Below are positions 35,126-46,438 of a stretch of DNA of 64,000 nucleotides, piece by piece (position 1 is the first letter of the stretch; every line of letters starts with the position of its first letter). Source of the stretch: Amblyornis subalaris (lineage: Eukaryota > Chordata > Aves > Passeriformes > Ptilonorhynchidae); contig JACAXG010000201.1 of assembly GCA_018881555.1 (NCBI GenBank), forward strand, positions 248,001 to 312,000, read 5' to 3'. Under the pieces are notes generated by a model that had not been told where the DNA came from, ran no database searches, and was given only the letters and a program-made list of their open reading frames with translations. The translations under genes were made by a program, and so were the position numbers.

Positions 35126-37281
35126 TAAGTCCCAAACTCCCTTCACATCTCAAAGGATTTGTTGGAAGATGACAAAGGTTGCTGCTGAGGAGTGAAGGAT
35201 GATTTCAGTTTTGACCATGAAACATAAACATGTTGCCCACAGTCATTTTAGGCATTTTTTTTTNCGATGGAAATTTGCTCAATTAAAAGAAAAAAACAAC
35301 CTCACATTTCTCTTTCTCAATTCTATGATTTCCTCCATGACCCAAATCCTCCATAAACCAGAGCGTAAACAGCTGCTTTGTCAGGAGAGGACAGCGCTGG
35401 AAAAGAGGTGGTTGCTCATCCCACACCCTGACACTGGGGACTTGGCAATGGGAAAGCTCAAGAACTCCCTTGGGTTTTTGGTTTTGAGATTCACACTTGC
35501 AGTNCTGCTGCATCAGGAGCAAGGATTGAGGAGATGGAGATCCTCAGAGGAACAGNTAGCAAATAAATGTATTCCTGAATCCCTTTTTTTTATGTGAAAG
35601 AACATAATTAAGGTCTGTTTCATGTCNCAGCTAGATGAGAAGTGGGCCTCTCCTCTCACAAGCCAATATNGAACTAGAAGCAAGACTACCAAAATAAAAC
35701 TCCTTCCATGCTCTGATCCCTNCAGAATCAGCCCCCTTTGCTCCTGAGAAGCCAAACCCCTCCATCNTCCGTCATTGGTGCTCGTTGAATGAAACTCCTC
35801 CTCAGGAATCGCAGTGAGGGCCTCAATCACTCTGGCAGTGAGTGCCTTTGCTGTCCAATATTTGACAAAAAAATCCCAATCGTTATGGTCTGTCTTTAAT
35901 TAGAGCAGCAGCAATTTCCTGAGCTGATGGACGGTCCCGTGGTGACTTTGCTGCGGTGGCCCCACGCTGTGCCACGTTCGGGAGGTGAATGAATCTGTGC
36001 TTTCCTTTGTGCTCCTGCTGCTGCCACTCCCAGGGTTTTGGCGCCTCGTTTCATCTGTAAGGCAAAACNAGGGCTGGTCCTAAAAGCGTCCTTAATGGAT
36101 ATTTGGGACTCGGCAAAGGGAAATGGTTGTTTAAAAGACGCCACAGGGGATGACTTTTGGTTCTGTCCTTTAATCTTCCTCCTTTTCTCTTTCCCTTAAA
36201 TCTGCTGCCAGCTGTCCCCTGCAGCCGATATTGGCCCTCCCAAGCTGGACAGGGATCAGTGTCACACCCAGGAGGGTACAGGGAGGGTACATTTTCTAAT
36301 GCTCAAAGCACTGCCCTAACACGTTCATCCCTTTCCTTTGGCATACAGGGATGAACTTCCTTGGAACAGTCCCTGCTGCTCCCACGGCCTGCCTCAGTTT
36401 CCCCAACTCTTAAAAATGAGCAGTGCTCAGGAGCGGTGCCGGGGACTCAAGAATTTCTCGAGGGTAAGAAACCACTACATGAAGCGTGCGTTTGCAGGAA
36501 GACAAACACACGCTCTGTGCGGCTGTGCTCTTGTTTTGAAACCCTTTTGCTCCGAGGATCCGTGGTCCNTGTTCCCTTCCCTCGTCACTGCTGGCAGCAC
36601 ACGCAGAGGTTTGTGGAAGAGGCAGGGGTTGGCAGTCTCTGTGCACGTTGGGACAACTGGCAGCAAAGGGCCCCATTGCAGGACCCCTCCTGCCTCACTG
36701 ACCCCAGTCCTGCCCTGCCCTGTCTCTGGGTGTGCCTGGTGGTGTCTTCCCTGGAAAACATGGAAGACAAGGCTGGGCCTTGAAATATGTGGCAGGCTGA
36801 TTGCTGGGGACACTGAGATTTCTCTGAGTCACTCAGAGATTGCTCTGAGTCAGAGAGGAGGAACAAAGGGGGCTAGGGTTCGACTCCTCTTGTCTCAAGG
36901 TACGTCAACATCTGCTCATGAACTCTGTCATCTTAGCTCCATCAGCTGTGAACGGAAAGCTGCACTGGGACCATCCAAAGNTTCATCATCTGGGAGCATC
37001 CTCTGGGTCTGTAACAGCAGCTGATCTCTAATAAACTAATGCCACTTCTGGAAGACTGAGTCCACAAAANAAGATAACAGCAGCAGGTATATTTGATGTC
37101 CAGGGCTGTTTGTCCCTCTCCTGCCAGGTAAATCCTCCTGCAAAAGTTGTTTCTGAGGTGTTTCTCTTGTTCTGGTCTCAGCCTCAAAACACCAGGTCCA
37201 TTCAAAAACATACAGGGCTGTTGTATGACCTGCCCACACAGGACTAGGGAAAAATAGTGGCTTCAACAGGAATGGAGATTT
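35126..37281. other. Unique sequence with many single N bases and an AP-1-like pair
   Basis: Isolated N bases are unusually dense at 34.9-35.8 kb. Two TGAGTCA motifs lie at 36825-36831 and 36846-36852. No exon is supported. Confidence 0.45.
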
Positions 37282-37370
37282 TATAGAATGACAGAATAGT
37301 TTGGGTTGGGAGGGACCTTAAAGACCATCTCGTTCCACCCCCACCATGGGCAGGGAACCTTCCACCAGGA
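37282..37370 (-). mobile_element. CR1 LINE 3'-end fragment, very short
   Basis: Reads atagaatgacagaatagttt, then gggttgggagggaccttaaa and caccatgggcagggaacc. Only about 90 bases remain. Confidence 0.92.
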
Positions 37371-38000
37371 AACGCAAGGCCACAGCTCCATGGGAGCTGA
37401 TTTCCAGCACGTNTTTACAAATTTACAGACAGCCCTTCCAAACCCAGCAGCCCAGATTGCTGTCTCTGCTGCTACCACGCAAATCAGGCTGGGCTGGGTG
37501 GTGATGGAGGCTCTGCCCCGCGCAGAGGGCAGATGTTCCAGCTGCAGAGTCAGCAGCCGTGGCCAGAGCTGTTCCCGTGTGGCAGCGAGGGAGGAGAGAT
37601 TTCCCAGGGAAAAGTGCTTCTCCATCCATGCTTCCAATTGCAGACTGCGAAGGGANTGATTGTAGGTGCTGGGGTTTCATACCAGAATGTGCCCTGTTCT
37701 CCGTGTTTCAGGCATGAACAGCAGAGTATTGTGTCTGTGCATGCACCAGGCTCTCAGGATGCTGCCAAGGCANGTGGATCTCCAGAGCTCCCTGTGGCTG
37801 CTTCCTCTGCTCTACTCCTGGGGCCAGGCATTTGCTAGAGATGCAGCCATGGCCAGGGAAGAGCTGGCCCTATTGCCCTATGGGCACAGAGTGGTGCAAA
37901 GGCACAGGGAAGGAGTCCCCAGCTTCACCCACAGCAACCCTGTGGGGCCAGAGCTGGGTTCACATTCTGCAGAATCACTGCNTAGGAATGGCTTCACTCT
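37371..38000. other. Unique non-coding sequence
   Basis: No repeat or exon recognised; isolated N bases at 37413, 37656, 37773 and 37982. Confidence 0.5.
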
Positions 38001-38241
38001 GACGGAGGAGGGTTAGATGGGATATTAGGAGGAGTTCTTCCCTGTGAGGGTGGTGAGGCCCTGGCACAGGTTGCTCAGAGAAGCTGTGGCTGCTCCTGGA
38101 TCCCTGAAAGTGTCCAAGGCCAGGTTGGATGGGGTTTGGAGCAATCTGGGATAGNGGAAGGTATCCCTGCCCATGGCAGGGGGTGGAACAAGAGGATCTT
38201 TAAGGTCCCTTCNAACCCAAAGCATTCTATGATTCTGTGAT
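38001..38241 (+). mobile_element. CR1 LINE 3'-end fragment (sense)
   Basis: Reads ggagttcttccctgtgaggg, gaagctgtggctgctcctgg, ccaaggccaggttggatggg and tatccctgcccatggcagg, ending with gcattctatgattctgtga. The tail is intact. Confidence 0.96.
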
Positions 38242-38407
38242 CCCCAAAGCCCTGGCAGACACTCAAATGGGTCCTTTGTGGGGCACAACTGGGACCTGCA
38301 AGGCCTGAAGGTCATGCTGACATGTGAAAATGCCTCCAGCAGAAGGGTGAGGAGCATTGCAGCCCCAGCTCCCCTCTGTGCTGGGAAGAGATTAATCTGC
38401 TTCAGAT

Positions 38408-38470
38408 TTGGTCAAAGGTTGGACTTGATGGTCTTGGATGTCCTTTCCAACCTTAGGGATTCTGTGATTG
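38408..38470 (+). mobile_element. Short CR1 tail fragment (sense)
   Basis: Reads tggtcaaaggttggacttga, tggtcttggatgtcctttcc and gggattctgtgattg. This is the CR1 tail class in which ggttggacttgatg precedes the terminal repeat. It lies about 170 bases after another plus-strand CR1 fragment. Confidence 0.9.
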
Positions 38471-39687
38471 TCTTCTCTTTAACAAAGTCTTGGGATGGTA
38501 CAACACAGCAGGGAACCAGGTGCCATTCTCATCTGGATTTGGGGGAATCATCCTCTGCACCTAAGGTCTTGCTGGGACCGTGTCCCTGCCTGGCCCCCAG
38601 TCAGCCCATGACTGTCCTGTGGTGTGGCAGAGAGATGCTGGAGCAAACCAACAGAACACTTCCAGAGCAGACAGCCGTCCTGTGCACGTTACTCCTGTCA
38701 CACATTTGTCCTCCCTTTTGCTTACCAGCAGTGAAAAATCACATTAAAAGAAAAGATCCACTGCACCAGTTGGATTTGTCCTNTGTAAGGTTCTGGTGCC
38801 TCTGAGGCTCTTTGAAGCATCTCTGCTGGACACAAGGGGGATGTTTCCAGCAGAATTCAGATCCAAGCTTCGAATCCAGTTACATTTCAAGGTGCTCAGA
38901 TCTTGTCTTGAATTAGGAGGAATTTGGATCTGCCCTTGGCAGCTTCTCAACGATTTGGAGAATTCAGAGCCAGCTATTGGCATCAATTTCAAAGGGGTTT
39001 TTTCACAACCCTCCAGTGCCTTAATGTTGGTGNCATCCATTGGTTCATTATCTCAAAGGGTGCAAAAACAGCCCAGAGGAAGGTTTGAACTGAAACTTTT
39101 AGGACCACTTCCAAGTTGTCTAAGATATTCCAAGACTCTGACCTTACCAGCCTTTAAGGTGGATATGGATAGCAAATGCTTTGTTCTTACCTGAACAGAG
39201 ATAAAATCAAAACAGAAGAGCTTCTGTTCTTTCAAGGATAAAAAAATCAACCTTTCACTGAACCTAGTGTTTTGTGAAGTTTTGGCAAAAAAAGCTTCCC
39301 CAAGTTCAGTCTTCGATGAGAAATGTGAGTATTTTCAAAGGAAGCAGACACTTTACACACACACACAAAAATTGTTTCATTCCCCTCAAATCACTCTTAA
39401 AAATTATGTAATTGTAAATATTTCAGCAGCTCCCCCCGGAATGCACTGTCACTTTTTAACTTACTGAATCACTNTCTAGGAGAAATAGTGCCAAACTCTG
39501 CTTTTCTTAAATCCTCACTATCGAAAATTCTTCATCCTGAATCAAGTGATTGATGGATGCCACAGCTACTTCCATGCACACTGAGGCAGCTCAGGACATC
39601 ACACTCCATGATCGCTCCCTTTGGCACTTCACACTTCCTGCAAAGCCAATGCACAGGTCGTTGTTCTTTTGCTGACTTTCAACGACT
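38471..39687. other. Unique non-coding sequence
   Basis: AT-rich toward 39.2-39.5 kb, including a short (ac)n run at about 39355-39366. No gene supported. Confidence 0.5.
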
Positions 39688-39944
39688 TAAGCTGAAAGAG
39701 GGCAGGGTTACAAGGGATGTTGGGAAGGAATTCCTGACTGTGAGGGTGATGAGGTCCTGGCACAGGTTGCCCAGAGAAGCTGTGGCTGCCCCTGGGTCCC
39801 TGGAAGTGTCCAAGGCCAGGCTGGATGGGGCTTGGAGCAGCCTGGGCTAGTGGAAGGTGTCCCTGCCCATGGCAGGGGTGGCACTGGATGATTCTTAAGT
39901 TCCCTTCCAAGCCAAAGCATTCCACGATTTCATGTTTCTGTGAT
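39688..39944 (+). mobile_element. CR1 LINE 3'-end fragment (sense)
   Basis: Reads taagctgaaagagggcaggg, gaaggaattcctgactgtga, tgtccctgcccatggcaggg and gttcccttccaagccaaagc, then a degraded tail, catgtttctgtgat. Confidence 0.96.
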
Positions 39945-40517
39945 CCCATCTGACTGCTGGCCTGCACACTGGTGCCGTGAATGCTCTCCCGGAGCATGAC
40001 TCACTGTGTGACTACCTCAGAGAGTGCTCTCCAGTTTATTGGAAGAAATTCTTCCATTTCATTAACCAGGACATTTTCTGAGTTTGTTTTTTTTCAAACA
40101 TCACAGCATGCTAGATCTTCCCCTGCGCTCTCAGTTAGTGTTTCCAAAAGTGAGGGAGAGCATTACTTTCCAGGCCTTTATTNTCTCACATTTACTCTCA
40201 CAGCTTTTAAAATTACATGTTGTTATGGCTTTCCTCCAGGGAAGCATTGGAGGATATTCTTTGCTTCCAATGACAATTATAATACATCCCCTTGTAGTTC
40301 ATCCCCCCTGGGCTGGGCAACAGCAGTGCAGAAGCACAGCGTCCTACCCTAGCATTTCATCACACGTGATGATTTCCTACCTGCTCCAGGAGCCCACACA
40401 CAGTCAGGGATGGATATCCACAGGAGAGCTGCAGAGTTATTTTCCCTCTCTTGTACTCCTAAGGATCCTCCTGCAGTTCAAAGGGAAGGTGCTCCTTTGA
40501 GCACCATCACAGAGTCT
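39945..40517. other. Unique sequence between two same-strand CR1 copies
   Basis: No exon or repeat recognised; one N at 40183. Confidence 0.5.
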
Positions 40518-40792
40518 GACAGGACCNGGGGAAATGGCTTCAGGCTGGAGAGGGGGAGGCTTAGACTGGATATTGGGAAGAAATTCTTCCCTGTGAGGGT
40601 GGGGAGGCCCTGGCACAGGATGCCCAGAGAAGCTGTGGCTGCCCCTGGATCCCTGGAAGTGTCCAAGGCCAGGCTGGACAGGGCTTGGAGCACCCTGGGA
40701 TAGTGGAAGATGTCCCTGCCCATGGCAGGAGTGGAATAGGATGATCTGTAAGGTCCCTTGCACCCCAAACCATTCCATGATTCTATGACTCT
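40518..40792 (+). mobile_element. CR1 LINE 3'-end fragment (sense)
   Basis: Reads gcttagactggatattggga, agaaattcttccctgtgagg, ccaaggccaggctggacagg and atgtccctgcccatggcagg. It ends with attccatgattctatgactc, the characteristic 8-bp-like CR1 terminus. Confidence 0.97.
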
Positions 40793-41972
40793 CCAGTACT
40801 GTGCTTTGGACTAATTGTGGTTTTCATCAGGAGCTCTGGTTCCTGTGACAAGGATCTTCTTTCTGCTTAATTCTGTCACTGGTTTTCCAGCCCTGTCAAG
40901 CCACACGCTCCAATGGAAAACCAGGAGATGCCCCTCNGTACAGCACCGGCTCCATGGCCCTGACATGGGGGGGACCCCTTTGCTCTGGGGTGGTGTTCAC
41001 GGAAGATTTTCTACAGTAAACAAATTCCTTGTCCTGAATCTTCAGCAGTGCCAGCTGACCCCAGATGACTCATGTCCTCTATTTATTTGGATTTTATGCT
41101 GTCTGACCTCCATCTCCCTCCCTTCATTCCTGGGGAACAATAAATCAGGACTCAGTGTTGCCTGTATAATGAGAACCCCAGGCCTGATTCCTCAGCTGCT
41201 GTGACTGACTGTACATCCACCGGCTCTGCTGGAGTCCATGTCCACTGAGAGTGAGCACCAACACCTTCCCCCAGGCCATTTGGGTCCTCTCTGTGAGGCT
41301 GTAAAATAAAATGCTCATGGAAAAAGATGTCTCTCTTTCCCTCTTTTTCCCTGACAGACAATACAGAAGAGCCATTTCTCCGAAGTGTTCTCCAGAAGCA
41401 GCACAGAGTATGGATTGATCAGTTTGCAAGGTTTTCTGTGGTGCAGCTGCCCAGAAATCAGGCTGAGAGCAAGGGCGGGACAGAGCATTGCTGCCTCTTT
41501 AGCTGCTCTTTTGCCTCCAAAGATCCTCTTTTGCTGTGTTTTCCCTCTGGTCCTGCAGAAGAAACTGTTTTGTTAATGGTATTTCTTAGGTTGTTGTTTT
41601 AACTGATTTTTATTCCTTTTGTTTCCTTTTTGTATCTATAAAGTTGCTGTGTGTGGGGAGGGCAAGGTGTTGAGTGCAGATTCAGTGCCAAGCTGACAGG
41701 ACACAGAACAGAGGAGTCTCAGGAGAACCCAAATGTGTGAGGGAAGGAAATCCCAGACTGCTGGAATTACAGTGCTAACAGCCCCAACATGTCTGTGAGA
41801 TTCACCCACAAGGTCTGCACTGGAGTGTCTGGAAATCCTTCTTTCCCTCTCCCCACTGCCCCTGCTGGGAGCCACCAGCTCCTGCTCGTGTGCTGGGGAG
41901 AAGTTCACACCCTCATCTCTCCATGGCAGCCTGACAGATCCTGCCCTGGACCTGCTCCACCTCTAGAAAGCT
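40793..41972. other. Unique non-coding sequence
   Basis: A pyrimidine-rich run (gatgtctctctttccctctt and following) occurs at 41323-41355. No paired splice sites with an open exon found. Confidence 0.5.
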
Positions 41973-42270
41973 ATCAGAGAATCCTGGAATGGTTTGGGTG
42001 GGAAGGACCTTCAAGCCTATCCAGTGCCACCCCTGCCATGGGCAGGGATCCTCCCACTATCCCAGGGTGCTCCAAGCCCCGTCCAGCCTGGCCTTGGACA
42101 CCTCCAGGGATCCAGGGGCAGCCACAGCTTCTCTGGGCAACCTGTGCCAGGGCCTCCCCACCCTCACAGGGAACAATTCCTTCCCAATATCCCTTGTAAC
42201 CCTGCCTTCTGCCAGGGGGAAGCCATTCCCTGTGTCCTGTCACTCCACCCCTTGTAAAAAAGTCTCTCTG
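41973..42270 (-). mobile_element. CR1 LINE 3'-end fragment
   Basis: Starts tcagagaatcctggaatgg, then ggtttgggtgggaaggacc, ccatgggcagggatcc, tatcccagggtgctccaagc and ctccccaccctcacaggg. It ends near ccccttgtaaaaaagtctc. Confidence 0.96.
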
Positions 42271-42731
42271 ATTTGAAGGTGGTTGAGAACAACAAATGGA
42301 TTCAGGAGTTGTTGGGAGAAGGAGGAAAGTGAAAAGTAGAAAGAGACAGAAATATCCCCATTTCTTTAAGAAACAGGTAGAGGGGGATGTCTGGCTGGGG
42401 CAGCCTGGAGTGGACAACAGGGAGACCTTTCAAATCATAGGAAATCTGCAAGGAAGGTGCTCCACATCTACAGTTGATGTGGGATCAGAATTCAAACATT
42501 CTGGCGGGTTTTTGTAGCAATTTTTGGGTGTGGATGCCCAGCAGATTCTGGGCCAGCCCCTGCAGGACATGTTGCAGATCTCACCAGGAAGCTGGGACAA
42601 ATCACTGTGCTCCCATGGGAATGTTCCCGTAGAGCCTGCAGGGCCTGTGGGAGCTGAGACACCCTGAGGGAGCAACTTCTGCCCCTGTTCTGTGCTCACT
42701 GGCCCATTCCAGGCGAGAAAAAGAGGAGAAG
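42271..42731. other. Unique non-coding sequence
   Basis: No repeat family or exon recognised. Confidence 0.5.
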
Positions 42732-42820
42732 GGGACGGGACGGGACAGGACGGGACGGGACGGGACGGGACGGGACGGGACGGGACGGGATGGGATGGGA
42801 TGGGATGGGATGGGATGGGC
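42732..42820 (+). repeat. (GGGAC)n then (GGGAT)n pentanucleotide array
   Basis: Eleven consecutive GGGAC units (one is AGGAC) are followed by six GGGAT units. Every GGGAC junction contains CpG, so GGGAT units are what C-to-T change at the CpG would give. Closely spaced G triplets on the plus strand could fold as a G-quadruplex. Confidence 0.97.
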
Positions 42821-43968
42821 AGGGCAGAGACGATGCTCAGGGATGATCCTCAGGGAGCTGATGTGAGCTCAGCTTTTCCTACCTGGTGTTTCTCCTGCTC
42901 TGGGAAGGGAGCAGGATGGGCATGGCTGGAGTCCCACTCCTTCGAGTGACCTGGGGCTCCCTGCTCCTTCCTTACCCTTCCCACATCCAGCCCCTTGCCC
43001 AGTGCCATCCCCAGCCCTGTCCATCTCCGGAGCACGGGGGTGCTTCCAGCTAACCCCCCGTGGAGCTGAGACCTGCCAGCATGCAGGAAACTGCTGAGAA
43101 CTTCAGAAGGATTTTTTTTGTCTGNTTTTTTTCCTCACATCTTTATATTTTCAATTACTGTCTATGAGCACAGACTATTTATAATCAGGAGAAGGTACTC
43201 AACCCACGCCCCCAGGAGATACAGCCTGGTTCAGAGCAAGGTTCAGAGCTTGAGAGTAATTTGGTTTTTTTTCAGGCCCCTGATTTTACTGGAATGAATG
43301 AAAAACAACTGAAGCAAGTCAAGCCCAACTACTTCTCCTCTCATTTTCAGAGAAATGAAAAAAAGATGGAAAAATGATTATTGGGGTTCAACCAAAAATC
43401 TTTCCCTTGTCCTCCTAATTAAATTTTTTGCTTCGTTTCAAAGTTTTTAAAAATAAACAGGTCCACTATGAGAGAAATTCCACTTTCAAATGACAAATGG
43501 AAGCTGAAAGGTTTCACTTTGAAAGAGCTCTGGTGTTTCTGATGTGAAACATAAGACAGGTTGAAAAGAAACATTTTGACATTTCCCTTCCATCATCCCC
43601 TTACTTTTATTTTCAGTTCAAACCATCAGCTACACTCAGCCCGTATCCTCCAAAAACCCACAGCCCCCAACCCTCCACTTTTAATTGAATTCATTCCTTG
43701 TGAAAAACGACTCACAGGACTCCGCACAGCATTTGGTCCAAGCTGCTCAACTACTCCTAATTTCTGCTTTCTTCCCTTGGAATTTGCTGCTCACCCAGTG
43801 ATGGTGAGGACACCATAACTTGAGGATTGCAGCCCAAAATGAGAGGGAGAAGAGAAGGCAAAACTTCCTTTCTCTTTGGGGAAGAGGGGAAAAGAGAGGA
43901 GAAATGACATAAAAATATTTTGCTGAGCAAAAGTGATGCCAGAAGGACTGCAGAGCTCAACCCATCTG
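42821..43968. other. Unique non-coding sequence
   Basis: T-rich run at 43110-43135 and AT-rich at 43370-43460. No gene supported. Confidence 0.5.
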
Positions 43969-44210
43969 AGAATCCCAGGATGGTTTGGATTGGAAAAGAA
44001 CTTAAAGCCCATCCAGTCCCATTCCAACCCCTGCCACGGGCAGGGACACCTTCCACTATTCCAGGCTGCTCCAAGCCCCATCCAACCTGGCCTTGGACAC
44101 TTCCAGGGATCCAGGGGCAGCTACAGCTTCTCTCTGGGCAACCTGTGCCAGGACCTCCCCACCCTCCTTTCCTCAGGAGGAATTTCTGCCTAATATCTAA
44201 ATCCCCAATC
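43969..44210 (-). mobile_element. CR1 LINE 3'-end fragment
   Basis: Starts tgagaatcccaggatgg, then cacgggcagggacacc, ccactattccaggctgctcc and gatccaggggcagctacag. It ends near ctgcctaatatctaaatcc. Confidence 0.96.
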
Positions 44211-45662
44211 TTTGAGTTTAAAAAGAGGAATCACAGGAGGCACATTTGGCCCATCAGGACCAGGANCCCCCAGAGCTGGGGTGTGGGAGCAAACCAGCAC
44301 CAGGTATGGGTGCAGAGCCCTTCCTGGCACCCCCAGCTCCTCAACCAGCGGTAAGAAAGTTGGGAATTCTCCCAAGGGCTGTCAGCGGCGGGTGGGCTGC
44401 ACAGGAGAGATTCCTTTCCTTTTTGAAAACCCCCTTGTAGCACCCCTGTTCAGCCAGCACTTCACAGACTCCGGTTTAAAATGGATAATCCTCTGGGTTA
44501 AGGGAAATCTGCCCTGCAAACTGGGCACTATTCTACACCTCTGTGTAATTACCTCAGAGAGGAAGGGCAGCCCTCGTTGGATATGGCCATAAAGAGATCA
44601 CAAAGACATTGTTTTGTGAGACTTGGACCTACCCCACGAGCACACGGGTGTGCCATGCCCGGCACAGTCATTCCCAGGGATTTTAGGTTGAGGGATACTG
44701 CTGGGAGGAAGAATTTTCCAGCAGCAGAGCATCTCACCAATAGCACTGCGATTTCCAAGGGCGTGTGGAAGTGTATNTTTGTTAGTCCTGGCCTTGCAAC
44801 AGCCCCAGGTCTGCTCAGCTCTCCATGTAAATGAACTGTGATCAATTAAAAGCTCTGCTCACTGCTTATTCACAGAGCTTATAAATCTTCAGAGTCTGCT
44901 TTTCCCTTCTGGACTGCCTTTGGAAGACTGAAAATAAAGCTGGTGCCAATTCTAAATATTTTCTGTCTCCATGTTCCCAAGCTCAAATGAGTCTGACAGC
45001 TCTGGAAAGCTGTAATGAAACAACCAGAGCAGACCAGAAATCTTGGGGGGAAAATTTCATCTCTGATCACCTTTGAAGGGAAAATATTCATTCTGGTTTT
45101 CTTCTGATTTTAGGCAAATGTGGCCTTTGGGGGCAAAAACTGGAGGGTTCCAGCACTGCTGCTGTTGAAATCCAGCTGTAAAGACACAAAGAAACTTCTC
45201 CCTCACCTGAGAGGTTTTGGACTCTGGAGAGGAGATATCCCAAAAACTTCTATGAAGCAGCGGCAAATTCACTTTCAGAGGTGGGGGATAATAATCTCCT
45301 ACTTGGAAGTGCATCTTCCCAAAGGGTAGCTCCTAATTAAAGGTGTTGGACAGACAAGATGGAGCTCATGCAGCAGTTTTCTCTCCTGCCCCTCTTTTCA
45401 TGGCACATTCAGGACCACGCTCTCCCAGCGTTCCCAGGCTGTCAGTGAGGCACTTTGGAATGTGTCCCACATGCACTTAACCCAAATCAGTCTGTGCTGG
45501 ACCAGCTTTCTCACATTAATCAAGTCACTGCAGACAGGGAAGACAAACGTGGGATGCTGCCTNTGCTTGCCAGGGAGGGAATGGCATTCCTGCCCCTTGC
45601 CAAGGCCGGGAGCACGCCCGGAGTCTGCCTGAATTAGCACTGCTGGGTGCTCCAGCACTGCA
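44211..45662. other. Unique non-coding sequence
   Basis: No exon or repeat family recognised; N bases at 44267, 44777 and 45563. Confidence 0.5.
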
Positions 45663-45720
45663 GTTGGGGCTGATGATCCTCGAGGTCTTTTCCAACCTCG
45701 ATGATTCCACGATTCTGTGA
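45663..45720 (+). mobile_element. Short CR1 tail fragment (sense)
   Basis: Reads gttggggctgatgatcctcg, aggtcttttccaacctcgat and gattccacgattctgtga. Only the last 58 or so bases of the element are present, with an intact tail. Confidence 0.9.
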
Positions 45721-46011
45721 CTGAAAGCAGCGCCCAGGCCATCCTGCCTCACACACGGAGCTGTGCTGGCCATGGACCGGAGCTTGACCTCACTCACCAT
45801 GGGGGATGGAAATGCAACCATGAACTGCTTCTGTTTGGCCTCCCCTGGTCATGGGTTCAGAGACACCAATGGCCACGAGGGCTGTGCACCAGGCAGAGGG
45901 GAGTCCCTTCCCTTTGCAGACGTGTCTNTCTCCTGTACATGAGAACAAACTGTTGCTTCTCTTCCCAGATCCTTATCTTGTTGGTGCCCCTCTTTTTGAA
46001 AGCTGCAAGAC

Positions 46012-46438
46012 TCACAGAATCATAGAATTATAAGATGGTTTGGGTGGGAAAGGACCTTGGATGGGAAAGGACCTTAAAGCTCATCTAGTTCCAACCCTTT
46101 CCACTATCCAAGTGTGCTCCAAGCTCCATCCAACCTGGCCTTGGACANTTCCAGGGATGGGGAAGCCACAGCTTCTCTGGGCAACCTGTGCCAGGGCCTC
46201 CCCACCCTCACAGTCACAAATTTCTTCCTAATGTCCAATCTAAATCTACTCTCCTTAAGTTTAAAGCCATCCCCTTTTGTCCTGTCCCTCCATGCCTTTT
46301 CNCAAGTCTCTCTCCAGCTCTCTTGGAGCCGCTTTAGGCTCTGGCAGGGGCTCTGAGCTCTCCCTGGAGCCTTCCCTTCTCCAGGTGAACACCCCCAGCT
46401 CTCCCAGCCTGGCTCCAGAGCAGAGGGGCTCCAGCCCC
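46012..46438 (-). mobile_element. CR1 LINE fragment, long, with internal micro-duplication
   Basis: Starts tcacagaatcatagaattat, continues through tccaacctggccttggac, ctccccaccctcacag, tgtcctgtccctccatgcc and gcaggggctctgagctctcc, and ends near agcagaggggctccag. Near its tail the unit gggaaaggacctt occurs twice in tandem about 17 bases apart. The usual ccatgggcagggacacc block is deleted. Confidence 0.95.
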
